A stretch of DNA of 64,000 bases, taken from the NCBI RefSeq assembly GCF_004297265.1, contig NZ_SCUT01000047.1:1-64000 (forward strand), written 5' to 3'. This DNA is from Reyranella sp. (GTDB lineage: Bacteria > Pseudomonadota > Alphaproteobacteria > Reyranellales > Reyranellaceae). Of this stretch, positions 46,606 through 55,617 are shown piece after piece. Position 1 is the stretch's first letter, and the number at the start of each line of letters is the position of its first letter. Position numbers and translations under genes: made by a program. Below the pieces are notes generated by a model that searched no databases, had not been told where the DNA came from, and was given only the letters and a program-made list of their open reading frames with translations.

Positions 46606-47571
46606 TTACTGGACCACGATCTCGACGCGGCGGTTCTGCGGCTCACGGACATTGTCCCCTGTCTGTACCAGCAGGCCCTGCTCGCCGCGGCCGAGGACGG
46701 CGATGTTGGTCGCCGGCACACCCTCGCGGACCAGTGCGTCCTTGACGGCGTTGGCGCGACGCAGCGACAGCGCCATGTTGTAGCTCTCCGAGCCCGACGT
46801 GTCCGTGTGGCCGGTCGCGGTGATGCGCGCATTGCCCTTCTGCTTGTAGGCATTGGCGGCCTGGCGGATCGTGGTCAGCGCCTGGTCGCTCAGGTTCGAG
46901 CGATCCCAGTCGAAGAACACCATGAACGACGGCGGGGTGACCGGCGCGGCCGCCGGGAGTGGCGGCGGAGCTGCTGCCGGCCCGCCGAACTTGTAGGCGA
47001 CGCTCAGCATCGTCGTGATGTTGTTGTTCTGGTACATGCCCGGATTCGTCGTGCCGTAGTAGCGGCCGTCGAGGTTCACGCGGAAATTCTGGTCGACGTT
47101 CCAGCCCAGGCCGATGATGCCCTGGTAGGCGAACTGCGTGCTGCAGAGAGAGCAGCCGTTGATGGAGGAATCGGCGAACGCGATGCCGGCGCCGGCGCCG
47201 ATGTACGGTGTGATGGTCGCGCCCGGAATGAAGTCGTAGAGCAGATTGGCCATGATGGCGAGCTGCTCGATCCGGCCGCTGGTGTTGCTGAAGATGTTGC
47301 CGAAGTTGGCGGTGCCGCGACCGTTGTTGGATCGGAATACGCCTTCCAGCTCGACCCTGGGACCCACGAAATCGTAGCCGACGAAGCCGCCGACGGCGTA
47401 GCCGAGGTCCATGTTGTAGTTGTTGTTGTTCAGCAGCCAGTTGAGGCCGCCTTCACCGCCGATGTAGATGCCGGGGTTCGACGGGCCGGGAGACCACATC
47501 GACTGCGCGTTCGCTGCCATGGGGGTGGCCATCAGTGCTGCAGCAGCGAGAAGTGCCTTCTTCATTTTCAT
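46606..47571 (-). CDS. OmpA-family outer-membrane protein
   Basis: 321 residues from ATG 47571 (GAGGGA upstream). A Sec signal peptide (MKMKKALLAAAALMATPMAANA) comes first. An eight-strand beta-barrel in the outer membrane (GIYIGGEGGLNWLLNN, VGYDFVGPRVELEGVF, TPYIGAGAGIAF) follows, then a Pro-rich hinge and a C-terminal peptidoglycan-binding OmpA domain (MVFFDWDRSNLSDQA, TGHTDTSGSESYNMALSLRRA). It ties the outer membrane to the wall. A strong terminator follows. Confidence 0.92.
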   Translation of the reverse strand: MKMKKALLAAAALMATPMAANAQSMWSPGPSNPGIYIGGEGGLNWLLNNNNYNMDLGYAVGGFVGYDFVGPRVELEGVFRSNNGRGTANFGNIFSNTSGRIEQLAIMANLLYDFIPGATITPYIGAGAGIAFADSSINGCSLCSTQFAYQGIIGLGWNVDQNFRVNLDGRYYGTTNPGMYQNNNITTMLSVAYKFGGPAAAPPPLPAAAPVTPPSFMVFFDWDRSNLSDQALTTIRQAANAYKQKGNARITATGHTDTSGSESYNMALSLRRANAVKDALVREGVPATNIAVLGRGEQGLLVQTGDNVREPQNRRVEIVVQ

Positions 47572-47712
47572 GTTCCCTCGTTGGGTGACGCATCCAGGCT
47601 CGGGGACGCGCCTCACCAACGGGGGCGGTTCAAAATTAGTTGCCCTTTTCAGGGAACCTGCAAGCCACTTGGCAACGCGACGTGGCCGCAAAGCAACAGT
47701 TTTTCGTCAGGT

Positions 47713-48495
47713 CTACTGCATGAACCAGCCGTGACTCACTACGGCCGACTGGCCGCTGTGCACGGTGCTCTTGGCGGCGGCATAGAAGAGGACGGCGTCG
47801 GCCACGTCGTCAGTGGTGGTGAACTGACCGTCGATCGTATCCTTCAGCATGACGTTCTTGATCACCTCTTCCTCGGTGATCTTCAGTTCCGCCGCCTGCT
47901 CGGGAATCTGCTTTTCGACCAGCGGCGTGCGCACGAAACCCGGGCACACGACGTTGGACGCCACGTTGTACTCCGCGCCTTCCTTGGCCAGCACCTTGCT
48001 GAGACCGATCAGTCCGTGCTTCGCCGTGACATAAGGTGCCTTGAGCTTCGAGGCTTCCTTGGAATGCACGGAGCCCATGTAGACGACGCGGCCGTACTTG
48101 GCCGCATACATGTGCTTCAGGCAGGCCTTGGTGGTGAGGAAGGCGCCGTCAAGATGGATCGACAGCAGCTTCTTCCAGTCGGCGAAGGGGAAGTCGACCA
48201 GCGGCTTCACGATCTGGATGCCGGCGTTGCTGACCAGGATGTCGATCTTGCCGTACTTGGCGATGGTGTCGGCGACGCCCTTTTCGACCTGCGCCTCGTC
48301 AGTGACGTTCATGGCGACGGCGAAGGCGTCGCCACCCTTGGCCTTGATCTCGTTCGCGGTCGCGGTCGCGGCATCGAGGTTGAGATCGGCGATCACCGGC
48401 GTGCCGCCCTCGGCGGCGAGGCGCAGTGCGATTTCCTTACCGATGCCCGAAGCGGCGCCGGTGACGATGGCAATTCTTCCGGTGAAACGCGACAT
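47713..48495 (-). CDS. bdhA: D-3-hydroxybutyrate dehydrogenase
   Basis: 260 residues of the classical short-chain dehydrogenase family. NAD-binding [16 protein letters not shown] in LVSNAGIQ, catalytic Ser/Tyr/Lys in [22 protein letters not shown]. The C-terminal block ([21 protein letters not shown]...VVSHGWFMQ) is characteristic of bacterial 3-hydroxybutyrate dehydrogenases. It oxidises 3-hydroxybutyrate to acetoacetate. It lies 24 bp after the acetoacetate decarboxylase gene, in an operon with a patatin-like lipase. Confidence 0.9.
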   Translation of the reverse strand: MSRFTGRIAIVTGAASGIGKEIALRLAAEGGTPVIADLNLDAATATANEIKAKGGDAFAVAMNVTDEAQVEKGVADTIAKYGKIDILVSNAGIQIVKPLVDFPFADWKKLLSIHLDGAFLTTKACLKHMYAAKYGRVVYMGSVHSKEASKLKAPYVTAKHGLIGLSKVLAKEGAEYNVASNVVCPGFVRTPLVEKQIPEQAAELKITEEEVIKNVMLKDTIDGQFTTTDDVADAVLFYAAAKSTVHSGQSAVVSHGWFMQ

Positions 48496-48519
48496 GGCTT
48501 TGTCCTTCTCTGTGCGTGA

Positions 48520-49275
48520 TTACTTCGCGAGGTAGTCGAACACGACTTCACCGAGACCCAGGGTGAGGTCGGTGACATAGTGGCTGGCCGAGACGACTTC
48601 CCGCACCGGCAGGCGCGAGACGTCGCACATTGCGTGATCGAAGAGCTGGAGCGCCGCCGGGCCGGTCCAGGCCCCTTTCACGGTCACGTCCTCGCAGTAG
48701 TAGCGCACCAGCTCGCAGATTCGCGGCGTGCAGTCGACGTGCGGCACGATCTTGATCATGAAGGCGGGCTTGGCGAGCGCCTTGATCAGCGGCGCGTGAT
48801 CGAGTTCGCGATGCTTGTAGCCCATGGTGGCGTTGACGCAGAGCACCGAGCCGTAGTGCAGGGTGCACACCAGCGTCTCGCTCTCGTGGCTGATCTTCGG
48901 CGTGGCGAGCTTCTTGGGGAAACCCCAGATCTCGCGGCCGCCGGCGATCGGCGAATTGTCGTCGAGATACATGGCGTGCACATAGCCGCCTTCCTGCACC
49001 TGGCCGTCCTTGTCCTTGAAACGCACCGGGATGACCTGCCCGGTCTCGGTATAGTCGCCGAAGCCCGTGGAATCGGGCATGCGGATGAACTCGTAGTTTA
49101 CCGTGTCGCCCACGACCTCCAGCGGCTCCGGCACCAGCGCGCGCAGCACTTCGGGATCTGTGCGATAGGTGATGACGACGAACTCGCGATTGTAGAACTT
49201 GTACGGCGGCTTCGGATAGCTCGGGTTGTTGAGCGGCATCGCGAAGGCGTTCTTGCGGACATCGTCGATTTTCAT
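48520..49275 (-). CDS. adc: Acetoacetate decarboxylase
   Basis: 251 residues; converts acetoacetate to acetone and CO2. The Schiff-base lysine lies in [14 protein letters not shown], and the family start [21 protein letters not shown] is clear. It overlaps the patatin gene by 4 bp and precedes bdhA, forming a polyhydroxybutyrate/ketone-body module. Confidence 0.92.
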   Translation of the reverse strand: MKIDDVRKNAFAMPLNNPSYPKPPYKFYNREFVVITYRTDPEVLRALVPEPLEVVGDTVNYEFIRMPDSTGFGDYTETGQVIPVRFKDKDGQVQEGGYVHAMYLDDNSPIAGGREIWGFPKKLATPKISHESETLVCTLHYGSVLCVNATMGYKHRELDHAPLIKALAKPAFMIKIVPHVDCTPRICELVRYYCEDVTVKGAWTGPAALQLFDHAMCDVSRLPVREVVSASHYVTDLTLGLGEVVFDYLAK

Positions 49276-50420
49276 TTCCGGGGCTCCTTGCGGCCCTGCA
49301 GGGCCAGGTCGAAGGTGAAGACGCCGTCCGGGCTCTCCGGACGCTGCAAGACTTCTGGATGTTCGAGCGTGCGGGCCATGTCGGAGTAACCCGACTTCCA
49401 GTGCTCCTCCATCGTGCGCCGCGAGAACTCGTAGTCCTTCGACGAGCCCTCATACTTCTGCGCGTGATAGATCGTGTGAATGATGTTGTAGACCTTGTTG
49501 TCGGCTTCCTTCGCCACCAGCTCGCCCTCGGGCGACTGCCTCAGCTCCGGCGGCATGTCGGCCAGCAGCTTGGCGGTCGCGCGGCGCAGCGCCTGCATCT
49601 GGCGGAACTGGTCGGTGCCGGCGCGCGTGCGGCTCGAGTAGCGGATATCCTTCATGCGCGTGTCGACCTCGACCATGTCGCGTGGCAGGTCGCCGCGCGC
49701 GCTCCACAGGTCGATCTGGAAGGCAAGCGTGTCGGCGCGCGGCCGGGCGTCGAGCACCCATTGCAACGGCGTGTTCGAGACGACGCCGCCGTCCCAGTAG
49801 AACTCGCCGTCCACTTCCGCCGCGGGAAAGCCCGGCGGCAGCGAGCCGCTGGCGATTACGTGCTGCGGCCCAATCGTATGAGTGTCGTTGTCGAAGTAGA
49901 TGAAGTTGCCGGTCCTGACGTTGGTGGCGCCGACGCTGAACCGCATTTCCTTCGCGTTGATGAGGTCGAAGTCGACCAGCCGCTCGAGCAGGCTCTTGAG
50001 TGGCGAGACGTCATAGTAGGCGAGATTGCCCGGATTGCCGGCGGGCGTGAAGATGGGCGGCGGGAATCGCGGCTTGAAGAAATCGGGCGCGCCGAACATC
50101 AGCGTTCCCAGCGAGCGCATCTGGTTCACGAACTGATGTTCCATGTCGCTGCTGAATTCGAGGCCCTTCATGATCGGCAGGCCGATGGGCGAGCGTGTGA
50201 TGGTCTCCCAGAAGGTGCGCAGCTTTTCGACACGCCGCTCCGGCGGATTGCCGGCGATCAGCGCCGAATTGATGGCACCGATCGAGATGCCGGCCACCCA
50301 GTCGGGATGGAGATCGGCCTCGGACAGGGCCTGATAGACGCCGGCCTGATAGGAGCCCAGCGCGCCGCCGCCCTGCAGCAGGAGTGCGATCCGTTCGAAG
50401 GGAGGGCGGGGGCGGGGCAC
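49272..50420 (-). CDS. Patatin-like phospholipase with DUF3734-like C-terminus
   Basis: About 382 residues. Patatin Ser-Asp dyad: oxyanion [17 protein letters not shown], nucleophile elbow GISIGA and DGG in [10 protein letters not shown]. The C-terminal third ([31 protein letters not shown]) matches the DUF3734 extension typical of patatins next to 3-hydroxybutyrate dehydrogenase. Start is uncertain. GTG 50420 is listed, TTG 50519 is possible, and a GAGGAG site is ideally placed for an ATC codon at 50435. Likely an esterase acting on lipids or PHB-related substrates. Confidence 0.85.
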   Translation of the reverse strand: MPRPRPPFERIALLLQGGGALGSYQAGVYQALSEADLHPDWVAGISIGAINSALIAGNPPERRVEKLRTFWETITRSPIGLPIMKGLEFSSDMEHQFVNQMRSLGTLMFGAPDFFKPRFPPPIFTPAGNPGNLAYYDVSPLKSLLERLVDFDLINAKEMRFSVGATNVRTGNFIYFDNDTHTIGPQHVIASGSLPPGFPAAEVDGEFYWDGGVVSNTPLQWVLDARPRADTLAFQIDLWSARGDLPRDMVEVDTRMKDIRYSSRTRAGTDQFRQMQALRRATAKLLADMPPELRQSPEGELVAKEADNKVYNIIHTIYHAQKYEGSSKDYEFSRRTMEEHWKSGYSDMARTLEHPEVLQRPESPDGVFTFDLALQGRKEPRK

Positions 50421-50584
50421 GGACTGTGTACTGATCGCGCAGTCTCCTCTTTGGGCCGCCCGGTTGCGGCGACGATTTCTGGCGTGCCGTTCGGGCGGCG
50501 GCAACCACGTTTTCCGCAATTTCCGGACCGAACGCTTAGCGACTCCTGATTATGGCGGCATTACAGAGGCCGTCCGGCGGGAAG

Positions 50585-51718
50585 TCAGGCACGGCGGACG
50601 ACTGTTCTGAAGGCAAGCCGGCAGGGGCGGCTCGCATAGTAGGCGTTCCAGAGAGCGGGTGGGAGCCTCATCGCCTCGTAGTCGCCGGCCGTCGGGGTGA
50701 AGGCGAGTTTCAGGGCTCCCCTGACGCGGTCGACCGTCCGGTCGCACAGGAGGAGATCGGCGAAGTGTTCGACCTGGGCCGGTGGTGGCAGTCCCCGCCG
50801 CATCGTCTCGGCCATCGAGGCAGCCCGCTTGCGCACGCGGTCGCTGTCGGCAATCCGGGAGGCAAGCGCCTGTGGAACGGTGACATCCAGCAGCTCCTGC
50901 GCCAGTGCGCAGCCCAGCAGGATGGCGCCACCGCAACCTCGGCCCTGCGCGCGCGCATGCAGGGATCCCCAGTCGAGGTCGCGATGCCGGTCGACCATGC
51001 GGGCGAAATCGCTCACCCATTTCAGCTGGGTCCAGTTCTCCTTCGTGCCATGCCCGGCCAGCAGCAGGGCAAGGTTCGGGACCGAAAGGACCGGTACGTC
51101 GTGGCCGCCGACGGAGAGGAGGGGCGGATCGTCCCAGATCTCGTGTGGCGCGACCGGGAAGGGAACGTGTGCGCCGCAGAAGCCCCAATGCAGGTCGATG
51201 GCGGCACCATCGTCGGCTCGGGTGAAGGCGTATTGCCTTTGGGAGGCGAGGAAAGTGCGCCGGAATGTCCTGTCGCCCTGGGGGCTGGCGTATCCCATCG
51301 ACGCGATCACGTCTTCGGCGTCGTCGATCCGCCGCTGCGGCACGATCACGTCGATATCGTTGTATTCCCGCCCGGCGAGGCCGCCATAGAGGGCAAGTGC
51401 CAGGGTCGGACCCTTGAATGCGACGAAGGGGATCGATCGGGCGGACAGCGAAGCCGCCAGACGGTGCAGTTCACCGGCCAGAGCCAGGGATTTCAGAAGG
51501 TGGCGCTGGCGAAAATGGTCGAGATCGGCCTTCGCGTTCTCCGGTACCGTCTCCCAGGAGAGTTCCCCCAGGCAATCCAGGAGGGAGGGCCGAACCCCAT
51601 GGTCTGCGGCCAGGCGTATCAGGGCCCGATGATCGATGCCCTCGCGCAGCAGTTCCCTCAAGCGAGTCAGATCGGGCTGCGGACGCGTCGCAAGACAAAG
51701 AAACTGAAACTCCGGCAT
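50585..51718 (-). CDS. Nucleotidyltransferase-family protein of the lasso cluster
   Basis: 377 residues from ATG 51718 (GTG 51739 possible). NTP_transf_5-type fold: FVAFKGPTLALALYGGLAGREYNDIDVIVP carries the Gly and Asp-x-Asp metal motif, followed by AIDLHWGF. Proteins of this type are found in lasso-peptide clusters that also have a tail kinase, such as the paeninodin cluster. They are thought to modify the phosphorylated C-terminus further. It is the last gene of the RiPP run, 39 bp after the precursor gene. Confidence 0.8.
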   Translation of the reverse strand: MPEFQFLCLATRPQPDLTRLRELLREGIDHRALIRLAADHGVRPSLLDCLGELSWETVPENAKADLDHFRQRHLLKSLALAGELHRLAASLSARSIPFVAFKGPTLALALYGGLAGREYNDIDVIVPQRRIDDAEDVIASMGYASPQGDRTFRRTFLASQRQYAFTRADDGAAIDLHWGFCGAHVPFPVAPHEIWDDPPLLSVGGHDVPVLSVPNLALLLAGHGTKENWTQLKWVSDFARMVDRHRDLDWGSLHARAQGRGCGGAILLGCALAQELLDVTVPQALASRIADSDRVRKRAASMAETMRRGLPPPAQVEHFADLLLCDRTVDRVRGALKLAFTPTAGDYEAMRLPPALWNAYYASRPCRLAFRTVVRRA

Positions 51719-51757
51719 CACCTCGACACCGGCGTTCACGCCGTCGAGGCAGACGGC

Positions 51758-51973
51758 TCAGGAATTGGAATCCCGGGACAGGCCATTCATCCCGCCGCGG
51801 CCGGTGTTGCGATTCTTCCAACCGTCGCGCCGGCCCCTGGAAGTCCACTGGGTCAGCGTCACGTCGCGCAGGGCACCCAGCTTGGTGAGAACGGGCCGCT
51901 CGTAAGGCTTCTTCTCCAGGGCAGGCGAGAGCATTGCGGCCTCATCACCCGTGTCTATCGACTTTTCGGTCAT
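51758..51973 (-). CDS. Lasso peptide precursor (predicted)
   Basis: 71 residues from ATG 51973 (AAAGG upstream). The leader has the lasso RRE-recognition pattern Y-x-x-P-x-L-x-x-x-G as YERPVLTKLG (residues 24-33). Thr41 would be the conserved -2 Thr, so the core would start at Trp43. Asp50 is position 8 and the only acidic residue at 7-9, allowing a Trp1-Asp8 macrolactam. The 29-residue core is basic, Gly- and Asn-rich, and ends in Ser, the residue phosphorylated by HPr-kinase-like lasso kinases. It lies between the RRE gene and the nucleotidyltransferase. Confidence 0.85.
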   Translation of the reverse strand: MTEKSIDTGDEAAMLSPALEKKPYERPVLTKLGALRDVTLTQWTSRGRRDGWKNRNTGRGGMNGLSRDSNS

Positions 51974-52004
51974 TGGATCAGCCTTTCACCCTGTCGAGGC
52001 TCTT

Positions 52005-52283
52005 CTATCGGGTTGCTTCAATGAGGCCTTCGGCCTCGAGGCTTCCAAGTATTTGCACGACATCCGCCTGGCAAGCTTCTTCCGATACCTCGAATTCGGC
52101 CATCACCGAAGCGCAAAGGTCATCCACCGACCGGGGCTGCTCGAGCGAATCCCAGATATGAACGCCTACGCCCTGGAGGCCGAAGTAGATTGCCCGATCC
52201 AGGTCCAGAATCGCGACTTCGTCGTTGATCCTGCAGGAAACCTGCCGCGCCGACTTCTTGTAGAGCAGGGAAGATCCGTTCAT
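52005..52283 (-). CDS. PqqD-like RiPP recognition element (lasso B1)
   Basis: 92 residues from ATG 52283 (the frame runs to a TTG at 52340). PqqD/RRE fold: VSCRINDEVAILDLDRAIYFGLQGVGVHIW, then helices SVDDLCASVMAEFEV and ADVVQILGSLEAEGLI. It should bind the leader of the precursor, which is encoded 31 bp downstream, and deliver it to the B2 protease and the cyclase. Confidence 0.88.
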   Translation of the reverse strand: MNGSSLLYKKSARQVSCRINDEVAILDLDRAIYFGLQGVGVHIWDSLEQPRSVDDLCASVMAEFEVSEEACQADVVQILGSLEAEGLIEATR

Positions 52284-52367
52284 GCCGTTGGACCCAAGGA
52301 TGCCAACGCCAAGGGTAACAACAGATTTCTTGCTGAGCAAATGCGATAAGGCATTGATTTTGCCGCC

Positions 52368-54101
52368 TCATTGGCGTTTGCACGCGAGCCAGTGGTCCAG
52401 CGCATGGGCATTGAGCGACGTCGCCAGATCGGTATCGGAGGCGCCTCGATCGGGCAGGAATTGCGGGTCGACGTAGCGGCCGATCCGGTGGTCCTCCGGC
52501 AGGACGGGCAGGCCGACTTCCCGGATCGTCGCCACCTCCGGATAGCAGTCCAGCGGGGTCTTCCGGCGGGCCAGCACCTCCGCCGGGAGCCGACCGCGCA
52601 TGGCCCCGCGGATCAGCCGCTTGTTCCAGCCCCAGGGGACCGGCGGAACCGACAGCATGAATTCGAGGACCCGAAGGTCGAGATAGGGATAGCGCCACTC
52701 GAAACCGCCAAGCGATCCTTCGAAGGCGCGGATGTCGAAGTGGCCTTGCCAGATCGGGCTGGTGAAGGAGCCGATCGAAGCTGGATGCCAGGGATGCGAC
52801 ATCTCACCCCCCAGGCCGAGGGACTCCCGTCGCTCGGCCAGATTCAACCGCTCGGCGAAGTCGCGCCGGAGCCAGGGCGGCAGCGTATCCGCCGGCTCCA
52901 GTTCGGCCTCCCGTTGCAGCCTTGTGTGGCGGCCGATCGTCTGCACCCAGCCGGCGAGGCCCTTGGCCGCGGCATATCCGACCAGCGCTTGAGCCAAATG
53001 CCGCCACGATCGCTGCCGGCGCAGCCACCCGAGATAGGCGTCCCGTTCGAGGGCGAGCGCATTGTCCGGACCCTCCCCGTCCAGCCAGACGGAAGTGACG
53101 GCGCCCATCTCGCGCCCGACCCGCTGCATGTTGTGCGCGTTGACCAGCGCTGTCATGGGTTCGGCGGACCGCAGGGCGCGAGCGCGCCATCGCGGGTCGT
53201 AGGCAATGTCGTCGGCCGGCCGGATGCGCAACTCGATCCCGATATGCCGTGCCGCGAGCGACGCGTAGTGGTCCTCCCTGATGTGCATCAGCCGTTCGTA
53301 GTGCTCGCACTCGGCGACGATCCGTGACGGATCGCCGGTCACTTCGACGGCGGTCGCCGCCAGGGTCGTCGAATCGAGACCGCCGCTCATCGCGACACCC
53401 ACCCGGTCGGTGGGCAGCCGGTCCGCCACGGCACGCGACAGCAGCTCGCGAAAGCGCTCGTGAAAGGCCTCTTCCCTGTGTAGGTAGACCGGCTCGGGAA
53501 TGTCGAGCCGCCAGTAGCGGCGCAGCGAGAGGCCACCTTCGCCGAGCTTCAGCAGGTGCGCCGGCGCGAGCCGCTTGATGTCGCGATAGACGGTGCGCTC
53601 GAACTCGCGCGCCACGCCGAGGGCCAGGAAGTCGGCGATCCAGTAGTCGTCGAGCGCGTCGCGCGTCGGCACCCGCGCAGCGAGCCAGTCGAGCGAATCG
53701 CTGACGAGCCAGGCGTCCGCGGTCCTCGAGTGGAAGAGCGCGTGCACGCCGAGGCGGTCGCGCGCGCCGAGCAGGCACTGCGTCTCGTCGTCCCACAGGG
53801 CGAAGGCGAAGTCGCCGGCAAGGAAGTCGGTGAAGGCCTCGTGCCACTTCGCATAAGCCTGCAGGCAAAGCATCGCGTCCGATGCCGAGGCGGCAGATGT
53901 GCCGAGCCGTGCGCGAAGTTCGTCGCGCGCGTCGAGACGGAAGCGGCCCACGATCCGGTAGCGTCCGGCCAGCGAGGCCGACGTGCTGCCCGGTCCGGCG
54001 ATGAGGGCCGCGCGTCGGGCCCGGCCGACGATCTCGAGGCCGGAAGGGAGCTGCCGCAGGTCGATCGGCTCATCCCTGATGTTGAGAAGCGCCGCGAACA
54101 C
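52368..54101 (-). CDS. Lasso cyclase, asparagine-synthetase-like (C protein)
   Basis: 577 residues from GTG 54101, which overlaps the B2 stop by one base (ATG 54137 is an alternative). The N-terminal glutaminase-like domain lacks the Cys nucleophile at position 2 (VFAALLNIRDEP), as usual in lasso cyclases. The ATP-pyrophosphatase domain has GVAMSGGLDSTTLAATAVE and the C-terminal FEWRYPYLDLRVLEFMLSVP block with KTPLDCYPE. It would adenylate the Asp8 side chain and close the ring on the new N-terminus. Confidence 0.88.
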   Translation of the reverse strand: MFAALLNIRDEPIDLRQLPSGLEIVGRARRAALIAGPGSTSASLAGRYRIVGRFRLDARDELRARLGTSAASASDAMLCLQAYAKWHEAFTDFLAGDFAFALWDDETQCLLGARDRLGVHALFHSRTADAWLVSDSLDWLAARVPTRDALDDYWIADFLALGVAREFERTVYRDIKRLAPAHLLKLGEGGLSLRRYWRLDIPEPVYLHREEAFHERFRELLSRAVADRLPTDRVGVAMSGGLDSTTLAATAVEVTGDPSRIVAECEHYERLMHIREDHYASLAARHIGIELRIRPADDIAYDPRWRARALRSAEPMTALVNAHNMQRVGREMGAVTSVWLDGEGPDNALALERDAYLGWLRRQRSWRHLAQALVGYAAAKGLAGWVQTIGRHTRLQREAELEPADTLPPWLRRDFAERLNLAERRESLGLGGEMSHPWHPASIGSFTSPIWQGHFDIRAFEGSLGGFEWRYPYLDLRVLEFMLSVPPVPWGWNKRLIRGAMRGRLPAEVLARRKTPLDCYPEVATIREVGLPVLPEDHRIGRYVDPQFLPDRGASDTDLATSLNAHALDHWLACKRQ

Positions 54102-54529
54102 TAGCCCGACGTGCCCAATGTCTTGCGCGCGTCCCATGCCGTGAGGTGGGTGTAGCGCTCGTGCTCTTCCTCGCCGATCACCACGACACCGTCGTGGACG
54201 AGCCAGGCATGGGCCATGAAGCCCGACGCATCGCGGATGACGCCGATATGGATCTGCGACGGGTGACCGGCCGACGACAGCAGGCGCTGGAGCGCGAGGG
54301 CCGAGGAAAGACATGTGGCGCCGGGCACGCGTCGGGCGGCAGCGCGGACCGACCAGATGATTGGGGCGGCCGGTCGATTGCCTTCGCGGAGATGGCCGGC
54401 CCAGGCGCGCAGCCGCTTGATTGACACGAGATGCAATGCGCAGCGCACGGCCACCAGCGTCGCGGCGGCCCTGACCAGCAGCAGGCGGTCGCTTCCCGGC
54501 AAGGCAAGGAAGGCGGCCAGCCGTTTCAC
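54101..54529 (-). CDS. Lasso leader peptidase (B2, transglutaminase-like)
   Basis: 142 residues. Transglutaminase-like Cys protease with the catalytic Cys in GATCLSSALALQRLL, His in FMAHAWLVHDG and Asp just after. The family pattern PSQIHIGVIRD precedes the His. It removes the leader after Thr-Gln so that the core amine is freed. Overlaps the kinase gene by 4 bp and the cyclase by 1 bp: tight coupling. Confidence 0.9.
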   Translation of the reverse strand: MKRLAAFLALPGSDRLLLVRAAATLVAVRCALHLVSIKRLRAWAGHLREGNRPAAPIIWSVRAAARRVPGATCLSSALALQRLLSSAGHPSQIHIGVIRDASGFMAHAWLVHDGVVVIGEEEHERYTHLTAWDARKTLGTSG

Positions 54530-55527
54530 GGTCCGATGATCCGGCGGATTTCGCGGGCGACGCCGTCGAGCGCCGCGACGGTTCGCGGATAGCGCAGCGC
54601 ATGGACCGGTAGCAGATCCGCCACGCGCGCCACGAAGCGGATCTGGTTTTCCATGCGACGGCTGCTGGCGTACCGCGTGTCCATCGCCGAGGACATCAGG
54701 GTCTTCGCGAGTTCCAGGCCGTTCAGGCGGATGCTCGAAATCTCCGTGACGGTTTCGTCATCGGGCTCGCCGAGATGGAACAGCGCGGCAAGCCGCGACG
54801 GTCCGCGATGGTGGTGCACCTCGCGGCGCGGCCGGACCATGATCTTTCCGCTCAACGCGTTGAAATGCCCGTCGGCCACGGCATCGGGCAGGAAGCCCGT
54901 GGCGGGCTTGTCGAGCAGCTTCAATCGATAGGGGCCGGGATAGGCCAGTATCGTGTCGCCGGCGAAGCTCACGCGCAGCATGTCGTCGGTGATGAGATCG
55001 GCGCCGCGGCTGATCAGGTAGGCGGCGAGCGTCGACTTGCCGGCGCCGCTTCGGCCCAGCAGTCCAACGGCGCGGCCTTCCATCTCGAGCACGGTCGCGT
55101 GAAGCGTCTCCTCGCCCTGCAGGGTGAGCGACGCGCTGACGACGAAGTTCAGGAGATTGGCTTCGAAGGCTCTTTGCTCAACGTCGCCCAGCATCCGGCA
55201 GATCGCGGTCCGGCCGTTCGCCGAAATCGTGGCCTCGAAGACCTCGCTGGACTTCATGTAGACGCTGCCGTCGCCCAGCACGACATGCTCGATCCAGTCC
55301 TCGGGATCGCGGGGGCCGCCGGGCGCCACGGCCCGGAAATAGTCCGGCGATCCGGCGAGGATCGTGAGGTCGGCGCAACCGTCGCCGCCCGCCGCCTCGT
55401 GCACCGACGTCAGCGGCAACTCGCTCTCGATCATGAGGCCATAGACGAGGTGGCGATTACGAAATCGACAACGGGCGTTCACGTGCACTCCTGCCGGCGG
55501 CCCGGGGCGGACACCTTGCATGCTCAT
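54526..55527 (-). CDS. HPr-kinase-like protein, probable lasso tail kinase
   Basis: 333 residues from ATG 55527 (the frame extends to 55578). The P-loop is GLLGRSGAGKSTLAAYLISRG followed by ADLITDDMLRV, as in HPr kinase/phosphorylase. The N-terminal part (RFRNRHLVYGLMIESELPL) is that of the lasso-associated family (PadeK, ThcoK) and not of the true HPr kinase. It would phosphorylate the C-terminal Ser of the precursor, which is present here. First gene of the tightly overlapping run. Confidence 0.85.
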   Translation of the reverse strand: MSMQGVRPGPPAGVHVNARCRFRNRHLVYGLMIESELPLTSVHEAAGGDGCADLTILAGSPDYFRAVAPGGPRDPEDWIEHVVLGDGSVYMKSSEVFEATISANGRTAICRMLGDVEQRAFEANLLNFVVSASLTLQGEETLHATVLEMEGRAVGLLGRSGAGKSTLAAYLISRGADLITDDMLRVSFAGDTILAYPGPYRLKLLDKPATGFLPDAVADGHFNALSGKIMVRPRREVHHHRGPSRLAALFHLGEPDDETVTEISSIRLNGLELAKTLMSSAMDTRYASSRRMENQIRFVARVADLLPVHALRYPRTVAALDGVAREIRRIIGP

Positions 55528-55617
55528 AGCAGAATGCCTTGACTTCCTCGATTGTTGCGACAGCCTTGGCATCGACACGATACCGCAGCGGTCTGGCTGG
55601 GATTATAGGCGACGCAC

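Noticed and set aside
45787..48519. A 910-codon plus-strand open frame
   Set aside because: Antisense to the dioxygenase, OmpA and bdhA genes; no recognisable domain.
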